In this document: positions 24,234-38,060 of the stretch, in pieces
How the letters are laid out: each line of letters opens with the position of its first letter
Position numbering within the stretch: position 1 is the stretch's first letter
NCBI GenBank assembly: GCA_028571685.1
Contig: CM053146.1
Coordinates: forward strand, 17,643,431 to 17,707,430
DNA: 64,000 nt
Direction: 5' to 3'
Source: Heterohyrax brucei
Taxonomy: Eukaryota; Chordata; Mammalia; Hyracoidea; Procaviidae
Program-made: the position numbers and the translations under genes
The notes under the pieces: generated by a model
The model's input: only the letters and a program-made list of their open reading frames with translations
What the model was told of the DNA's origin: nothing
Database searches by the model: none

Positions 24234-27200
24234 GTTTGGTAACAGATAGAAACAAGCGAAAGTACACAGTGATTCATCTACCTAGAAAAGCTACAGAGGT
24301 TTACACAGAGAATTCCAAGGATAAGTACAAGAAAATAAGAGAGACTTAGAAAACTGGTAAAACCTACATTGTTGATAGAGTTGGGAGTACTTAGCACTGT
24401 GAAAACAGCACTATCGCCGAAGGAAATTTAGTTCTCTAAGTCAGTGAAACAGTGAACAGAGAATGTATGAGTTTCTCAAGTTTGGTAACAGATAGAAACA
24501 AGCGAAAGTACACAGTGATTCATCTACCTAGAAAAGTTACAAAGGTTTATACAGAGAAAACCAAGTATAAGTACAAGAAAATAAGAGAGACTTAGAAAAC
24601 TGGTAAAACTATATTGTTGATAGAGTTGGGAGTACTTAGCACTGTGAAAACAGCACTTTCGCCGAAGGAAATTTAGTTCTCTAAGTCCGTGAAACAGTGA
24701 ACAGAGAATGTATGAGTTTCTCAAGTTTGGTAACAGATACAAACAAGCGAAAGTACACAGTGATTCATCTACCTAGAAAAGTTACAGAGGTTTACACAGA
24801 GAATTCCAAGGATAAGCACAAGAAAATAAGAGAGACTTAGAAAACTGGTAAAACCTACATTGTTGATAGAGTTGGGAGTACTTAGCACTGTGAAAACAGC
24901 ACTTTCGCCGGAGGAAATTTAGTTCTCTAAGTCCATGAAACAGTGAACAGAGAATGTATGAGTTTCTCAAGTTTGGTAACAGATAGAAACAAGCGAAAGT
25001 ACACAGTGATTCATCTACCTAGAACAGTTACAGAGGTTTACACAGAGAATTCCAAGGATAAGTACAAGAAAATAAGAGAGACTTAGAAAACTGGTAAAAC
25101 CTACATTGTTCATAGAGTTGGGAGTACTTAGCACTGTAAAAACAGTACTTTCCCCAAAAGAAATTTAGTTCTCTAAGTCCGTGAAACAGTGAACAGAGAA
25201 TGTATGAGTTTCTCAAGATTGGTAACAGATAGAAACAAGAGAAAGTACACAGTGATTCATCTACCTAGACAAGTTACAGAGGTTTACACAGAGAAAACCA
25301 AGTATAAGTAGAAGAAAATAAGAGAGACTCAGAAAACTGGTAAAACCTACATTGTTGATAGAGTTGGGAGTACCTAGCACTGTAAAAACATCACTTTCGC
25401 AGAAAGAAATCTACTTCTCTAAGACTGGGAAACAGTGAACAGAGAATGTATGAGTTTCTCAAGATTGGTAACAGATAGAAACAAGAGAAAGCACACAGTG
25501 ATTAATCTACCTAGAGAAGTTACAGAGGTTTACACAGAGAATTCCAAGGATAAGTACAAGAAAATAAGAGAGACTTAGAAAACTGGTAAAACCTACATTG
25601 TTGATAGAGTTGGGAGTACTTAGCACTGTGAAAACAGCACTTTCCCCGAAAGAAATCTACTTCTCTAAGACTGGGAAACAGTGAACAGAGAACGTATGAG
25701 TTTCTCAAGATTGGTAACAGATAGAAACAAGAGAAAGTACACAGTGATTCATTTACCTAGAGAAGTTACAGAGGTTTACACAGAGAATTCCAAGTATAAG
25801 TACAAGAAAATAAGAGAGACTTAGAAAACTGGTAAAACCTACATTGTTGATAGACTTGGGAGTTCTTAGCACTGTGAAAACAGCACTTTGGCCGAAGGAA
25901 ATTTAGTTCTCTAAGTCCGTGAAACAGTGAACAGAGAATGTATGAGTTTCTCAAGATTGGTAACAGATAGAAACAAGAGAAAGTACACAGTGATTCATCT
26001 ACCTAGACAAGTTACAGAGGTTTACACAGAGAAAACCAAGTATAAGAACAAGAAAATAAGAGAGACTCAGAAAACTGGTAAAACCTACATTGTTGATAGA
26101 GTTGGGAGTACTTAGCACTGTAAAAACAGCACTTTCGCAGAAAGAAATCTACTTCTCTAAGACTGGGAAACAGTGAACAGAGAATGTATGAGTTTCTCAA
26201 GATTGGTAACAGATAGAAACAAGAGAAAGTACACAGTGATTCATTTACCTAGAGAAGTTACAGAGGTTTACACAGAGAATTCCAAGTATAAGTACAAGAA
26301 AATAAGAGAGACTTAGAAAACTGGTAAAACCTACATTGTTGATAGAGTTGGGAGTACTTAGCACTGTGAAAACAGTACTTTTGCCGAAAGAAATTTAGTT
26401 CTCTAAGTCCGTGAAACAGTGAACAGAGAATGTATGAGTTTCTCAAGATTGGTAACAGATAGAAACAAGAGAAAGTACACAGTGATTCATCTACCTAGAG
26501 AAGTTACAGAGGTTTACACAGAGAATTCCAAGGATAAGTACAAGAAAATAAGAGAGACTTAGAAAACTGGTAAAACCTGCATTGTTGAAAGACTTGGGAG
26601 TACTTAGCACTGTGAAAACACCACTTTCGCCGAAGGAAATTTAGTTCTCTAAGTCCGTGAAACAGTGAACAGAGAATGTATGAGTTTCTCCAGATTGGTA
26701 ACAGATAGAAACAAGAGAAAGTACACAGTGATTCATCTACCTAGAGAAGATACAGAGGTTTACACAGAGAATTCCAAGTATAAGTACAAGAAAATAAGAG
26801 AGACGTAGAAAACTGGTAAAACCTACATTGTTGATAGAGTTCGGAGTACTTAGCACTGTGAAAACAGCACTTTCGCCGACGGAAATTTAGTTCTCTAAGT
26901 CCGTGAAACAGTGAACAGAGAATGTATGAGTTTCTCAAGATTGGTAACAGATAGAAACAAGAGAAAGTACACAGTGATTCATCTACCTAGAGAAGATACA
27001 GAGGTTTACACAGAGAATTCCAAGTATAAGTACAAGAAAATAAGAGAGACGTAGAAAACTGGTAAAACCTACATTGTTGATAGAGTTGGGAGTACTTAGC
27101 ACTGTGAAAACAGCACTTTCGCCGAAGGAAAGTTAGTTCTCTAAGTCAGTGAAACAGTGAACAGAGAATGTATGAGTTTCTCAAGTTTGGTAACAAATAG

Positions 27201-27432
27201 AAACAAGCGAAAGTACACAGTGATTCATCTACCTAGAAAAGTTACAAAGGTTTACACAGAGAAAACCAAGTATAAGTACAAGAAAATAAGAGAGACTTAG
27301 AAAACTTGTAAAACCTATATTGTTGATAGAGTTGGGAGTACTTACCACTGTGAAAACAGCACTTTCGCCGAAGGAAATTTAGTTCTCTAAGTCCGTGAAA
27401 CAGTGAACAGAGAATGTATGAGTTTCTCAAGT

Positions 27433-29428
27433 TTGGTAACAGATAGAAACAAGCGAAAGTACACAGTGATTCATCTACCTAGAAAAGTTACAGAGGTTTA
27501 CACAGAGAATTCCAAGGATAAGCACAAGAAAATAAGAGAGACTTAGAAAACTGGTAAAACCTACATTGTTCATAGAGTTGGGAGTACTTAGCACTGTAAA
27601 AACAGCACTTTCCCCAAAAGAAATTTAGTTCTCTAAGTCCGTGAAACAGTGAACAGAGAATGTATGAGTTTCTCAAGATTGGTAACAGATAGAAACAAGA
27701 GAAAGTACACAGTGATTCATCTACCTAGACAAGTTACAGAGGTTTACACAGAGAAAACCAAGTGTAAGTAGAAGAAAATAAGAGAGACTCAGAAAACTGG
27801 TAAAACCTACATTGTTGATAGAGTTGGGAGTACTTAGCACTGTAAAAACAGCACTTTCGCAGAAAGAAATCTACTTCTCTAAGACTGGGAAACAGTGAAC
27901 AGAGAATGTATGAGTTTCTCAAGATTGGTAACAGATAGAAACAAGAGAAAGCACACAGTGATTAATCTACCTAGAGAAGTTACAGAGCTTTACACAGAGA
28001 ATTCCAAGGATAAGTACACGAAAATAAGAGAGACTTAGAAAACTGGTAAAACCTACATTGTTGATAGAGTTCGGAGTACTTAGCACTGTGAAAACAGCAC
28101 TTTCCCCGAAAGAAATCTACTTCTCTAAGACTGGGAAACAGTGAACAGAGAACGTATGAGTTTCTCCAGATTGGTAACAGATAGAAACAAGAGAAAGTAC
28201 ACAGTGATTCATTTACCTAGAGAAGTTACAGAGGTTTACACAGAGAATTCCAAGTATAAGTACAAGAAAATAAGAGAGACTTAGAAAACTGGTAAAACCT
28301 ACATTGTTGATAGACTTGGGAGTTCTTAGCACTGTGAAAACAGCACTTTGGCCGAAGGAAATTTAGTTCTCTAAGTCCGTGAAACAGTGAACAGAGAATG
28401 TATGAGTTTCTCAAGATTGGTAACAGATAGAAACAAGAGAAAGTACACAGTGATTCATCTACCTAGAAAAGTTACAGAGGTTTACACAGAGAATCCAAGG
28501 ATAAGTACAAGAAAATAAGAGAGACTTAGAAAACTGGTAAAACCTACATTGTTCATAGAGTTGGGAGTACTTAGCACTGTGAAAACAGTACTTTTGCCGA
28601 AAAAAATTTAGTTCTCTAAGTCCGTGAAACAGTGAACAGAGAATGTATGAGTTTCTCAAGATTGGTAACAGATAGAAACAAGAGAAAGTACACGGTGATC
28701 CATCTACCTAGAAAAGTTACAGAGGTTTACACAGAGAAAACCAAGGATAAGTACAAGAAAATAAGAGAGACTTAGAAAACTGGTAAAACCTACATTGTTG
28801 ATAGAGTTGGGAGTACTTAGGACTGTGAAAACAGCACTTTCGCAGAAAGAAATCTACTTCTCTAAGACTGGGAAACAGTGAACAGAGAATGTATGAGTTT
28901 CTCAAGATTGGTAACAGATAGAAACAAGAGAAAGTACAGAGTGATTCATCTACCTAGAGAAGTTACATAGGTTTACACAGAGAATTCCAAGTATAAGTAC
29001 AAGAAAATAAGAGAGACTTAGAAAACTGGTAAAACCTACATTGTTGAAAGACTTGGGAGTACTTAGCACTGTGAAAACAGCACTTTCGCCGAAGGAAATT
29101 TAGTTCTCTAAGTCCGTGAAACAGTGAACAGAGAATGTATGAGTTTCTCAAGTTTGGTAACAGATAGAAACAAGCGAAAGTACACAGTGATTCATCTACC
29201 TAGAAAAGTTATGGAAGTATACACAGAGAATTCCAAGGATAAGCACAAGAAAATAAGAGAGACTTAGAAAACTGGTAAAACCTACATTGTTGATAGAGTT
29301 GGGAGTACTTAGCACTGTGAAAACAGCACTTTCGCCGAAGGAAATTTAGTTCTCTAAGTCCGTGAAACAGTGAACAGAGAATGTATGAGTTTCTCAAGTT
29401 TGGTAACAGATAGAAACAAGCGAAAGTA
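27433..29428. repeat. Second copy of the 12677-14672 segment
   Basis: It starts after the A/T difference at 12676/27432 and ends before the C/G difference at 14673/29429. It lies mostly inside copy A of the 24-mer, so this combination was assembled before the 24-mer duplicated. Confidence 0.9.
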
Positions 29429-29947
29429 GACAGTGATTCATCTACCTAGAAAAGTTACAGAGGTTTACACAGAGAATTCCAAGGATAAGTACAAGAAAAT
29501 AAGAGAGACTTAGAAAACTGGTAAAACGTACATTGTTGATAGAGTTGGGAGTACTTAGCACTGTGAAAACAGCACTTTCCCCGAAACAAATTTAGTTAAC
29601 TAAGTCCGTGAAACAGAGAACAGAGAATGTATGAGTTTCTCAAGATTGGTAACAGATAGAAACAAGAGAAATTACACAGTGATTCATCTACCTAGACAAG
29701 TTATAGAGGTTTACACAGAGAAAACCAAGTATAAGTACAAGAAAAAAAGAGAGACTCAGAAAACTGGAAAAACCTACATTGTTGATAGAGTTGGGAGTAC
29801 TTAGCACTGTAAAAACATCACTTTCGCAGAAAGAAATCTACTTCTCTAAGACTGGGAAACAGTGAACAGAGAATGTATGACTTTCTCAAGATTGGTAACA
29901 GATAGAAACAAGCGAAAGTACACAGTGATTCATCTACCTAGAAAAGT
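29429..29947. repeat. Segment joined by an exact three-monomer deletion
   Basis: This stretch matches 22789-23307 at an offset of 6640 (GTAGACAG, GTAAAACGTAC, CCGAAACAAATTT with GTTAACTAAG, GAAATTACAC, GTTATAGAGG, AACATCAC). At 29947 the match jumps to 24046, an offset of 5902. The difference is 738 bp, exactly three monomers. Relative to 22.8-24.1 kb this copy therefore lacks the monomers at 23306-24043 without leaving the repeat register. Confidence 0.88.
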
Positions 29948-32900
29948 TACAGAGGTTTACACAGAGAATTCCAAGTATAAGTACAAGAAAATAAGAGAGA
30001 CGTAGAAAACTGGTAAAACCTACATTGTTGATAGAGTTGGGAGTACTTAGCACTGTGAAAACAGCACTTTCGCCGACGGAAATTTAGTTCTCTAAGTCCG
30101 TGAAACAGTGAACAGAGAATGTATGAGTTTCTCAAGTTTGGTAACAGATAGAAACAAGCGAAAGTACACAGTGATTCATCTACCTAGAAAAGCTACAGAG
30201 GTTTACACAGAGAATTCCAAGGATAAGTACAAGAAAATAAGAGAGACTTAGAAAACTGGTAAAACCTACATTGTTGATAGAGTTGGGAGTACTTAGCACT
30301 GTGAAAACAGCACTATCGCCGAAGGAAATTTAGTTCTCTAAGTCAGTGAAACAGTGAACAGAGAATGTATGAGTTTCTCAAGTTTGGTAACAGATAGAAA
30401 CAAGCGAAAGTACACAGTGATTCATCTACCTAGAAAAGTTACAAAGGTTTATACAGAGAAAACCAAGTATAAGTACAAGAAAATAAGAGAGACTTAGAAA
30501 ACTGGTAAAACTATATTGTTGATAGAGTTGGGAGTACTTAGCACTGTGAAAACAGCACTTTCGCCGAAGGAAATTTAGTTCTCTAAGTCCGTGAAACAGT
30601 GAACAGAGAATGTATGAGTTTCTCAAGTTTGGTAACAGATACAAACAAGCGAAAGTACACAGTGATTCATCTACCTAGAAAAGTTACAGAGGTTTACACA
30701 GAGAATTCCAAGGATAAGCACAAGAAAATAAGAGAGACTTAGAAAACTGGTAAAACCTACATTGTTGATAGAGTTGGGAGTACTTAGCACTGTGAAAACA
30801 GCACTTTCGCCGGAGGAAATTTAGTTCTCTAAGTCCATGAAACAGTGAACAGAGAATGTATGAGTTTCTCAAGTTTGGTAACAGATAGAAACAAGCGAAA
30901 GTACACAGTGATTCATCTACCTAGAACAGTTACAGAGGTTTACACAGAGAATTCCAAGGATAAGTACAAGAAAATAAGAGAGACTTAGAAAACTGGTAAA
31001 ACCTACATTGTTCATAGAGTTGGGAGTACTTAGCACTGTAAAAACAGTACTTTCCCCAAAAGAAATTTAGTTCTCTAAGTCCGTGAAACAGTGAACAGAG
31101 AATGTATGAGTTTCTCAAGATTGGTAACAGATAGAAACAAGAGAAAGTACACAGTGATTCATCTACCTAGACAAGTTACAGAGGTTTACACAGAGAAAAC
31201 CAAGTATAAGTAGAAGAAAATAAGAGAGACTCAGAAAACTGGTAAAACCTACATTGTTGATAGAGTTGGGAGTACCTAGCACTGTAAAAACATCACTTTC
31301 GCAGAAAGAAATCTACTTCTCTAAGACTGGGAAACAGTGAACAGAGAATGTATGAGTTTCTCAAGATTGGTAACAGATAGAAACAAGAGAAAGCACACAG
31401 TGATTAATCTACCTAGAGAAGTTACAGAGGTTTACACAGAGAATTCCAAGGATAAGTACAAGAAAATAAGAGAGACTTAGAAAACTGGTAAAACCTACAT
31501 TGTTGATAGAGTTGGGAGTACTTAGCACTGTGAAAACAGCACTTTCCCCGAAAGAAATCTACTTCTCTAAGACTGGGAAACAGTGAACAGAGAACGTATG
31601 AGTTTCTCAAGATTGGTAACAGATAGAAACAAGAGAAAGTACACAGTGATTCATTTACCTAGAGAAGTTACAGAGGTTTACACAGAGAATTCCAAGTATA
31701 AGTACAAGAAAATAAGAGAGACTTAGAAAACTGGTAAAACCTACATTGTTGATAGACTTGGGAGTTCTTAGCACTGTGAAAACAGCACTTTGGCCGAAGG
31801 AAATTTAGTTCTCTAAGTCCGTGAAACAGTGAACAGAGAATGTATGAGTTTCTCAAGATTGGTAACAGATAGAAACAAGAGAAAGTACACAGTGATTCAT
31901 CTACCTAGACAAGTTACAGAGGTTTACACAGAGAAAACCAAGTATAAGAACAAGAAAATAAGAGAGACTCAGAAAACTGGTAAAACCTACATTGTTGATA
32001 GAGTTGGGAGTACTTAGCACTGTAAAAACAGCACTTTCGCAGAAAGAAATCTACTTCTCTAAGACTGGGAAACAGTGAACAGAGAATGTATGAGTTTCTC
32101 AAGATTGGTAACAGATAGAAACAAGAGAAAGTACACAGTGATTCATTTACCTAGAGAAGTTACAGAGGTTTACACAGAGAATTCCAAGTATAAGTACAAG
32201 AAAATAAGAGAGACTTAGAAAACTGGTAAAACCTACATTGTTGATAGAGTTGGGAGTACTTAGCACTGTGAAAACAGTACTTTTGCCGAAAGAAATTTAG
32301 TTCTCTAAGTCCGTGAAACAGTGAACAGAGAATGTATGAGTTTCTCAAGATTGGTAACAGATAGAAACAAGAGAAAGTACACAGTGATTCATCTACCTAG
32401 AGAAGTTACAGAGGTTTACACAGAGAATTCCAAGGATAAGTACAAGAAAATAAGAGAGACTTAGAAAACTGGTAAAACCTGCATTGTTGAAAGACTTGGG
32501 AGTACTTAGCACTGTGAAAACAGCACTTTCGCCGAAGGAAATTTAGTTCTCTAAGTCCGTGAAACAGTGAACAGAGAATGTATGAGTTTCTCCAGATTGG
32601 TAACAGATAGAAACAAGAGAAAGTACACAGTGATTCATCTACCTAGAGAAGATACAGAGGTTTACACAGAGAATTCCAAGTATAAGTACAAGAAAATAAG
32701 AGAGACGTAGAAAACTGGTAAAACCTACATTGTTGATAGAGTTCGGAGTACTTAGCACTGTGAAAACAGCACTTTCGCCGACGGAAATTTAGTTCTCTAA
32801 GTCCGTGAAACAGTGAACAGAGAATGTATGAGTTTCTCAAGATTGGTAACAGATAGAAACAAGAGAAAGTACACAGTGATTCATCTACCTAGAGAAGATA

Positions 32901-34703
32901 CAGAGGTTTACACAGAGAATTCCAAGTATAAGTACAAGAAAATAAGAGAGACGTAGAAAACTGGTAAAACCTACATTGTTGATAGAGTTGGGAGTACTTA
33001 GCACTGTGAAAACAGCACTTTCGCCGAAGGAAAGTTAGTTCTCTAAGTCAGTGAAACAGTGAACAGAGAATGTATGAGTTTCTCAAGTTTGGTAACAAAT
33101 AGAAACAAGCGAAAGTACACAGTGATTCATCTACCTAGAAAAGTTACAAAGGTTTACACAGAGAAAACCAAGTATAAGTACAAGAAAATAAGAGAGACTT
33201 AGAAAACTTGTAAAACCTATATTGTTGATAGAGTTGGGAGTACTTACCACTGTGAAAACAGCACTTTCGCCGAAGGAAATTTAGTTCTCTAAGTCCGTGA
33301 AACAGTGAACAGAGAATGTATGAGTTTCTCAAGTTTGGTAACAGATAGAAACAAGCGAAAGTACACAGTGATTCATCTACCTAGAAAAGTTACAGAGGTT
33401 TACACAGAGAATTCCAAGGATAAGCACAAGAAAATAAGAGAGACTTAGAAAACTGGTAAAACCTACATTGTTCATAGAGTTGGGAGTACTTAGCACTGTA
33501 AAAACAGCACTTTCCCCAAAAGAAATTTAGTTCTCTAAGTCCGTGAAACAGTGAACAGAGAATGTATGAGTTTCTCAAGATTGGTAACAGATAGAAACAA
33601 GAGAAAGTACACAGTGATTCATCTACCTAGACAAGTTACAGAGGTTTACACAGAGAAAACCAAGTGTAAGTAGAAGAAAATAAGAGAGACTCAGAAAACT
33701 GGTAAAACCTACATTGTTGATAGAGTTGGGAGTACTTAGCACTGTAAAAACAGCACTTTCGCAGAAAGAAATCTACTTCTCTAAGACTGGGAAACAGTGA
33801 ACAGAGAATGTATGAGTTTCTCAAGATTGGTAACAGATAGAAACAAGAGAAAGCACACAGTGATTAATCTACCTAGAGAAGTTACAGAGCTTTACACAGA
33901 GAATTCCAAGGATAAGTACACGAAAATAAGAGAGACTTAGAAAACTGGTAAAACCTACATTGTTGATAGAGTTCGGAGTACTTAGCACTGTGAAAACAGC
34001 ACTTTCCCCGAAAGAAATCTACTTCTCTAAGACTGGGAAACAGTGAACAGAGAACGTATGAGTTTCTCCAGATTGGTAACAGATAGAAACAAGAGAAAGT
34101 ACACAGTGATTCATTTACCTAGAGAAGTTACAGAGGTTTACACAGAGAATTCCAAGTATAAGTACAAGAAAATAAGAGAGACTTAGAAAACTGGTAAAAC
34201 CTACATTGTTGATAGACTTGGGAGTTCTTAGCACTGTGAAAACAGCACTTTGGCCGAAGGAAATTTAGTTCTCTAAGTCCGTGAAACAGTGAACAGAGAA
34301 TGTATGAGTTTCTCAAGATTGGTAACAGATAGAAACAAGAGAAAGTACACAGTGATTCATCTACCTAGAAAAGTTACAGAGGTTTACACAGAGAATCCAA
34401 GGATAAGTACAAGAAAATAAGAGAGACTTAGAAAACTGGTAAAACCTACATTGTTCATAGAGTTGGGAGTACTTAGCACTGTGAAAACAGTACTTTTGCC
34501 GAAAAAAATTTAGTTCTCTAAGTCCGTGAAACAGTGAACAGAGAATGTATGAGTTTCTCAAGATTGGTAACAGATAGAAACAAGAGAAAGTACACGGTGA
34601 TCCATCTACCTAGAAAAGTTACAGAGGTTTACACAGAGAAAACCAAGGATAAGTACAAGAAAATAAGAGAGACTTAGAAAACTGGTAAAACCTACATTGT
34701 TGA
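29948..34703. repeat. 24-monomer higher-order repeat, copy B (partial)
   Basis: This is the second copy of 24046-28801. It ends at 34703, where ATAGAGTTGG of copy A is replaced by AAGACCTGGG and the sequence continues as a copy of the 15-kb region. Confidence 0.93.
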
Positions 34704-35860
34704 AAGACCTGGGAGTACTTAGCACTGTGAAAACAGCACTTTCGCCGAAGGAAATTTAGTTCTCTAAGTCCGTGAAACAGTGAACAGAGAATGTATGAGT
34801 TTCTCAAGTTTGGTAACAGATAGAAACAAGCCAAAGTACACAGTGATTCATCTACCTAGAAAAGTTACAGAGGTTTACACAGAGAATTCCAAGGATAAGT
34901 ACAAGAAAATAAGAGAGACTTAGAAAACTGGTAAAACCTACATTGTTGATAGAGTTGTGAGTACTTAGCACTGTGAAAACAGCACTTTCGCCGAGGGAAA
35001 TTTAGTTATCTAAGTCCGTGAAACAGTGAACAGAGAATGTATGAGTTTCTCAAGTTTGGTAACAGATAGAAACAAGCGAAAGTACACAGTGATTCATCTA
35101 CCTAGAAAAGTTACAGAGGTTTACACAGAGAATTCCAAGGATAAGTACAAGAAAATAAGAGAGACTTAGAAAACTGGTAAAACCTACATTGTTGATAGAG
35201 TTGGGAGTACTTAGCACTGTGAAAACAGCACTTTCGCCGAAGGAAATTTAGTTCTCTAAGTCCGTGAAACAGTGAACAGAGAATGTATGAGTTTCTCAAG
35301 TTTGGTAACAGATAGAAACAAGCGAAAGTACACAGTGATTCATCTACCTAGAACAGTTACAGAGGTTTACACAGAGAATTCCAAGGATAAGTACAAGAAA
35401 ATAAGAGAGACTTAGAAAACTGGTAAAACCTACATTGTTGATAGAGTTGGGAGTACTTAGCACTGTGAAAACAGCACTTTCGCCGAAGGAAATTTAGTTC
35501 TCTAAGTCCGTGAAACAGTGAACAGAGAATGTATGAGTTTCTCAAGTTTGGTAACAGATAGAAACAAGCGAAAGTACAGAGTGATTCATCTACCTAGAAA
35601 ATTTACAGAGGTTTACACAGAGAATACCAAGGATAAGTACAAGAAAATAAGAGAGACTTAAAAAACTGGTAAAACCTACATTGTTCATAGAGTTGGGAGT
35701 ACTTAGCACTGTGCAAACAGCACTTTCGCAGAAAGAAATCTACTTCTCTAACACTGGGAAACAGTGAACAGAGAATGTATGAGTTTCTCAAGATTGGTAA
35801 CAGATAGAAACAAGCGAAAGTACACAGTGATTCATCTACCTCGAAAAGTTACAGAGGTTT
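34560..35860. repeat. Copy of 14886-16186 with a three-monomer deletion after it
   Basis: It follows 14886-16186 at an offset of 19674, including GTTGTGAG with CGAGGGAAA, TTAAAAAACTGG and CCTCGAAAAG. Differences include GACCTGGG for GACTTGGG, GAACAGTTAC, and GTGCAAAC for GTGAAAAC. At about 35840-35870 the sequence jumps to the 16.9-kb class E monomer (offset 18936), a loss of exactly 738 bp. Limits are approximate because flanking monomers are nearly identical. Confidence 0.82.
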
Positions 35861-36952
35861 ACACAGAGAATCCAAGGATAAGTACAAGAAAATAAGAGAG
35901 ACTTAGAAAACTGGTAAAACCTACATTGTTGATAGAGTTGGGAGTACTTAGCGCTGTGAAAACAGTACTTTTTCCGAAACAAATTTAGTTCTCTAAGTCC
36001 GTGAAACAGTGAACAGAGAATGTATGAGTTTCTCAAGATTAGTAACAGATAGAAACAAGAGAAAGTACACAGTGATCCATCTACCTAGAAAAGTTACAGA
36101 GGTTTACACAGAGAATACCAAGGATAAGTACAAGAAAATAAGAGAGACTTAGAAAACTGGTAAAACCTACATTGTTGATAGAGTTGGGAGTACTTAGCAC
36201 TGTGAAAACAGCACTTTCGCAGAAAGAAATCTACTTCTCTAACACTGGGAAACAGTGAACAGAGAATGTATGAGTTTCTCAAGATTGGTAATAGATAGAA
36301 ACAATAGAAAGTACACAGTGATTCATCTACCTAGAAAAGTTACAGAGATTTACACAGAGAATTCCAAGGATAAGTACAAGAAAATAAGAGAGACTTAGAA
36401 AACTGGTAAAACCTACATTGTTCATAGAGTTGGGAGTACTTACCACTGTGAAAACAGCACTTTCGCCGAAGGAAATTTAGTTCTCTAAGTCCGTGAAACA
36501 GTGAACAGAGAATGTATGAGTTTCTCAAGTTTGGTAACAGATAGAAACAAGAGAAAGTACACAGTGATTCATCTACCTAGAAAAGTTACAGAGGTTTACA
36601 CAGAGAATTCCAAGGATAAGTACAAGAAAATAAGAGAGACTTAGAGAACTGGTAAAACCTACATTGTTGATAGAGTTGGGAGTACTTAGCACTGTGAAAA
36701 CAGCACTTTCGCCGAAGGAAAGTTAGTTCTCTAAGTCCGTGAAACAGTGAACAGAGAATGTATGAGTTTCTCAAGTTTGGTAACAGATAGAAACAAGCGA
36801 AAGTACACAGTGATTCATCTACCTAGAAAAGTTACAGAGGTTTACACAGAGAATTCCAAGGATAAGTACAAGAAAATAAGAGAGACTTAGAAAACTGGTA
36901 AAACCTACATTGTTGATAGAGTTGGGAGTACTTAGCACTGTAAAAACAGCAC

Positions 36953-37668
36953 TTTCGCAGAAAGAAATCTACTTCTCTAAGACTGGGAAACAGTGAACAG
37001 AGAATGTATGAGTTTCTCAAGATTGGTAACAGATAGAAACAAGAGAAAGCACACAGTGATTAATCTACCTAGAGAAGTTACAGAGGTTTACACAGAGAAT
37101 TCCAAGGATAAGTACAAGAAAATAAGAGAGACTTAGAAAACTGGTAAAACCTACATTGTTGATAGAGTTGGGAGTACTTAGCACTGTGAAAACAGCACTT
37201 TCCCCGAAAGAAATCTACTTCTCTAAGACTGGGAAACAGTGAACAGAGAACGTATGAGTTTCTCAAGATTGGTAACAGATAGAAACAAGAGAAAGTACAC
37301 AGTGATTCATTTACCTAGAGAAGTTACAGAGGTTTACACAGAGAATTCCAAGTATAAGTACAAGAAAACAAGAGAGACTTAGAAAACTGGTAAAACCTAC
37401 ATTGTTGATAGACTTGGGAGTTCTTAGCACTGTGAAAACAGCACTTTGGCCGAAGGAAATTTAGTTCTCTAAGTCCGTGAAACAGTGAACAGAGAATGTA
37501 TGAGTTTCTCAAGATTGGTAACAGATAGAAACAAGAGAAAGTACACAGTGATTCATCTACCTAGACAAGTTACAGAGGTTTACACAGAGAAAACCAAGTA
37601 TAAGTACAAGAAAATAAGAGAGACTCAGAAAACTGGTAAAACCTACATTGTTGATAGAGTTGGGAGTA
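36953..37668. repeat. Three-monomer island copied from the 24-mer
   Basis: This matches 31297-32012 (and 25395-26110) at an offset of 5656 (23 monomers less 2 bp). It carries GATTAATCTACC, the D-like core with AACGTATGAG, CATTTACC, GTTCTTAGC and TTTGGCCG. Private changes are AAAACAAGAG near 37367 and AGTACAAG where the source has AGAACAAG near 37608. Confidence 0.8.
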
Positions 37669-38060
37669 ATTAGCACTTTAAAAACAGCACTTTCGCAGAA
37701 AGAAATCTACTTCTCTAAGACTGGGAAACAGTGAACAGAGAATGTATGAGTTTCTCAAGATTGGTAACAGATAGAAACAAGAGAAAGTACACAGTGATTC
37801 ATTTACCTAGAGAAGTTACAGAGGTTTACACAGAGAATTCCAAGTATAAGTACAAGAAAATAAGAGAGACTTAGAAAACTGGTAAAACCTACATTGTTGA
37901 TAGAGTTGGGAGTACTTAGCACTGTGAAAACAGCACTTTCGCCGAAGGAAATTTAGTTCTCTAAGTCCGTGAAACAGTGAACAGAGAATGTATGAGTTTC
38001 TCAAGTTTGGTAACAGATAGAAACAAGCGAAAGTACACAGTGATTCATCTACCTAGAAAA

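Larger units (their letters stand above)
24046..29947. repeat. 24-monomer higher-order repeat, copy A (5902 bp)
   Basis: Positions 24046-28801 match 29948-34703 at an offset of 5902 (24 monomers less two 1-bp deletions). Shared private features include the CTATCGCCG core, AAAACTATATTG (a 1-bp deletion near 24607 and 30509), AGATACAAACAAG, GCCGGAGG, AGTACCTAGC, TTTGGCCG with GTTCTTAGC, and GTTCGGAG. I noticed a single mismatch, AACACCAC near 26618 against AACAGCAC in copy B. The last 1.15 kb (28802-29947) is not repeated in copy B. Confidence 0.93.
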
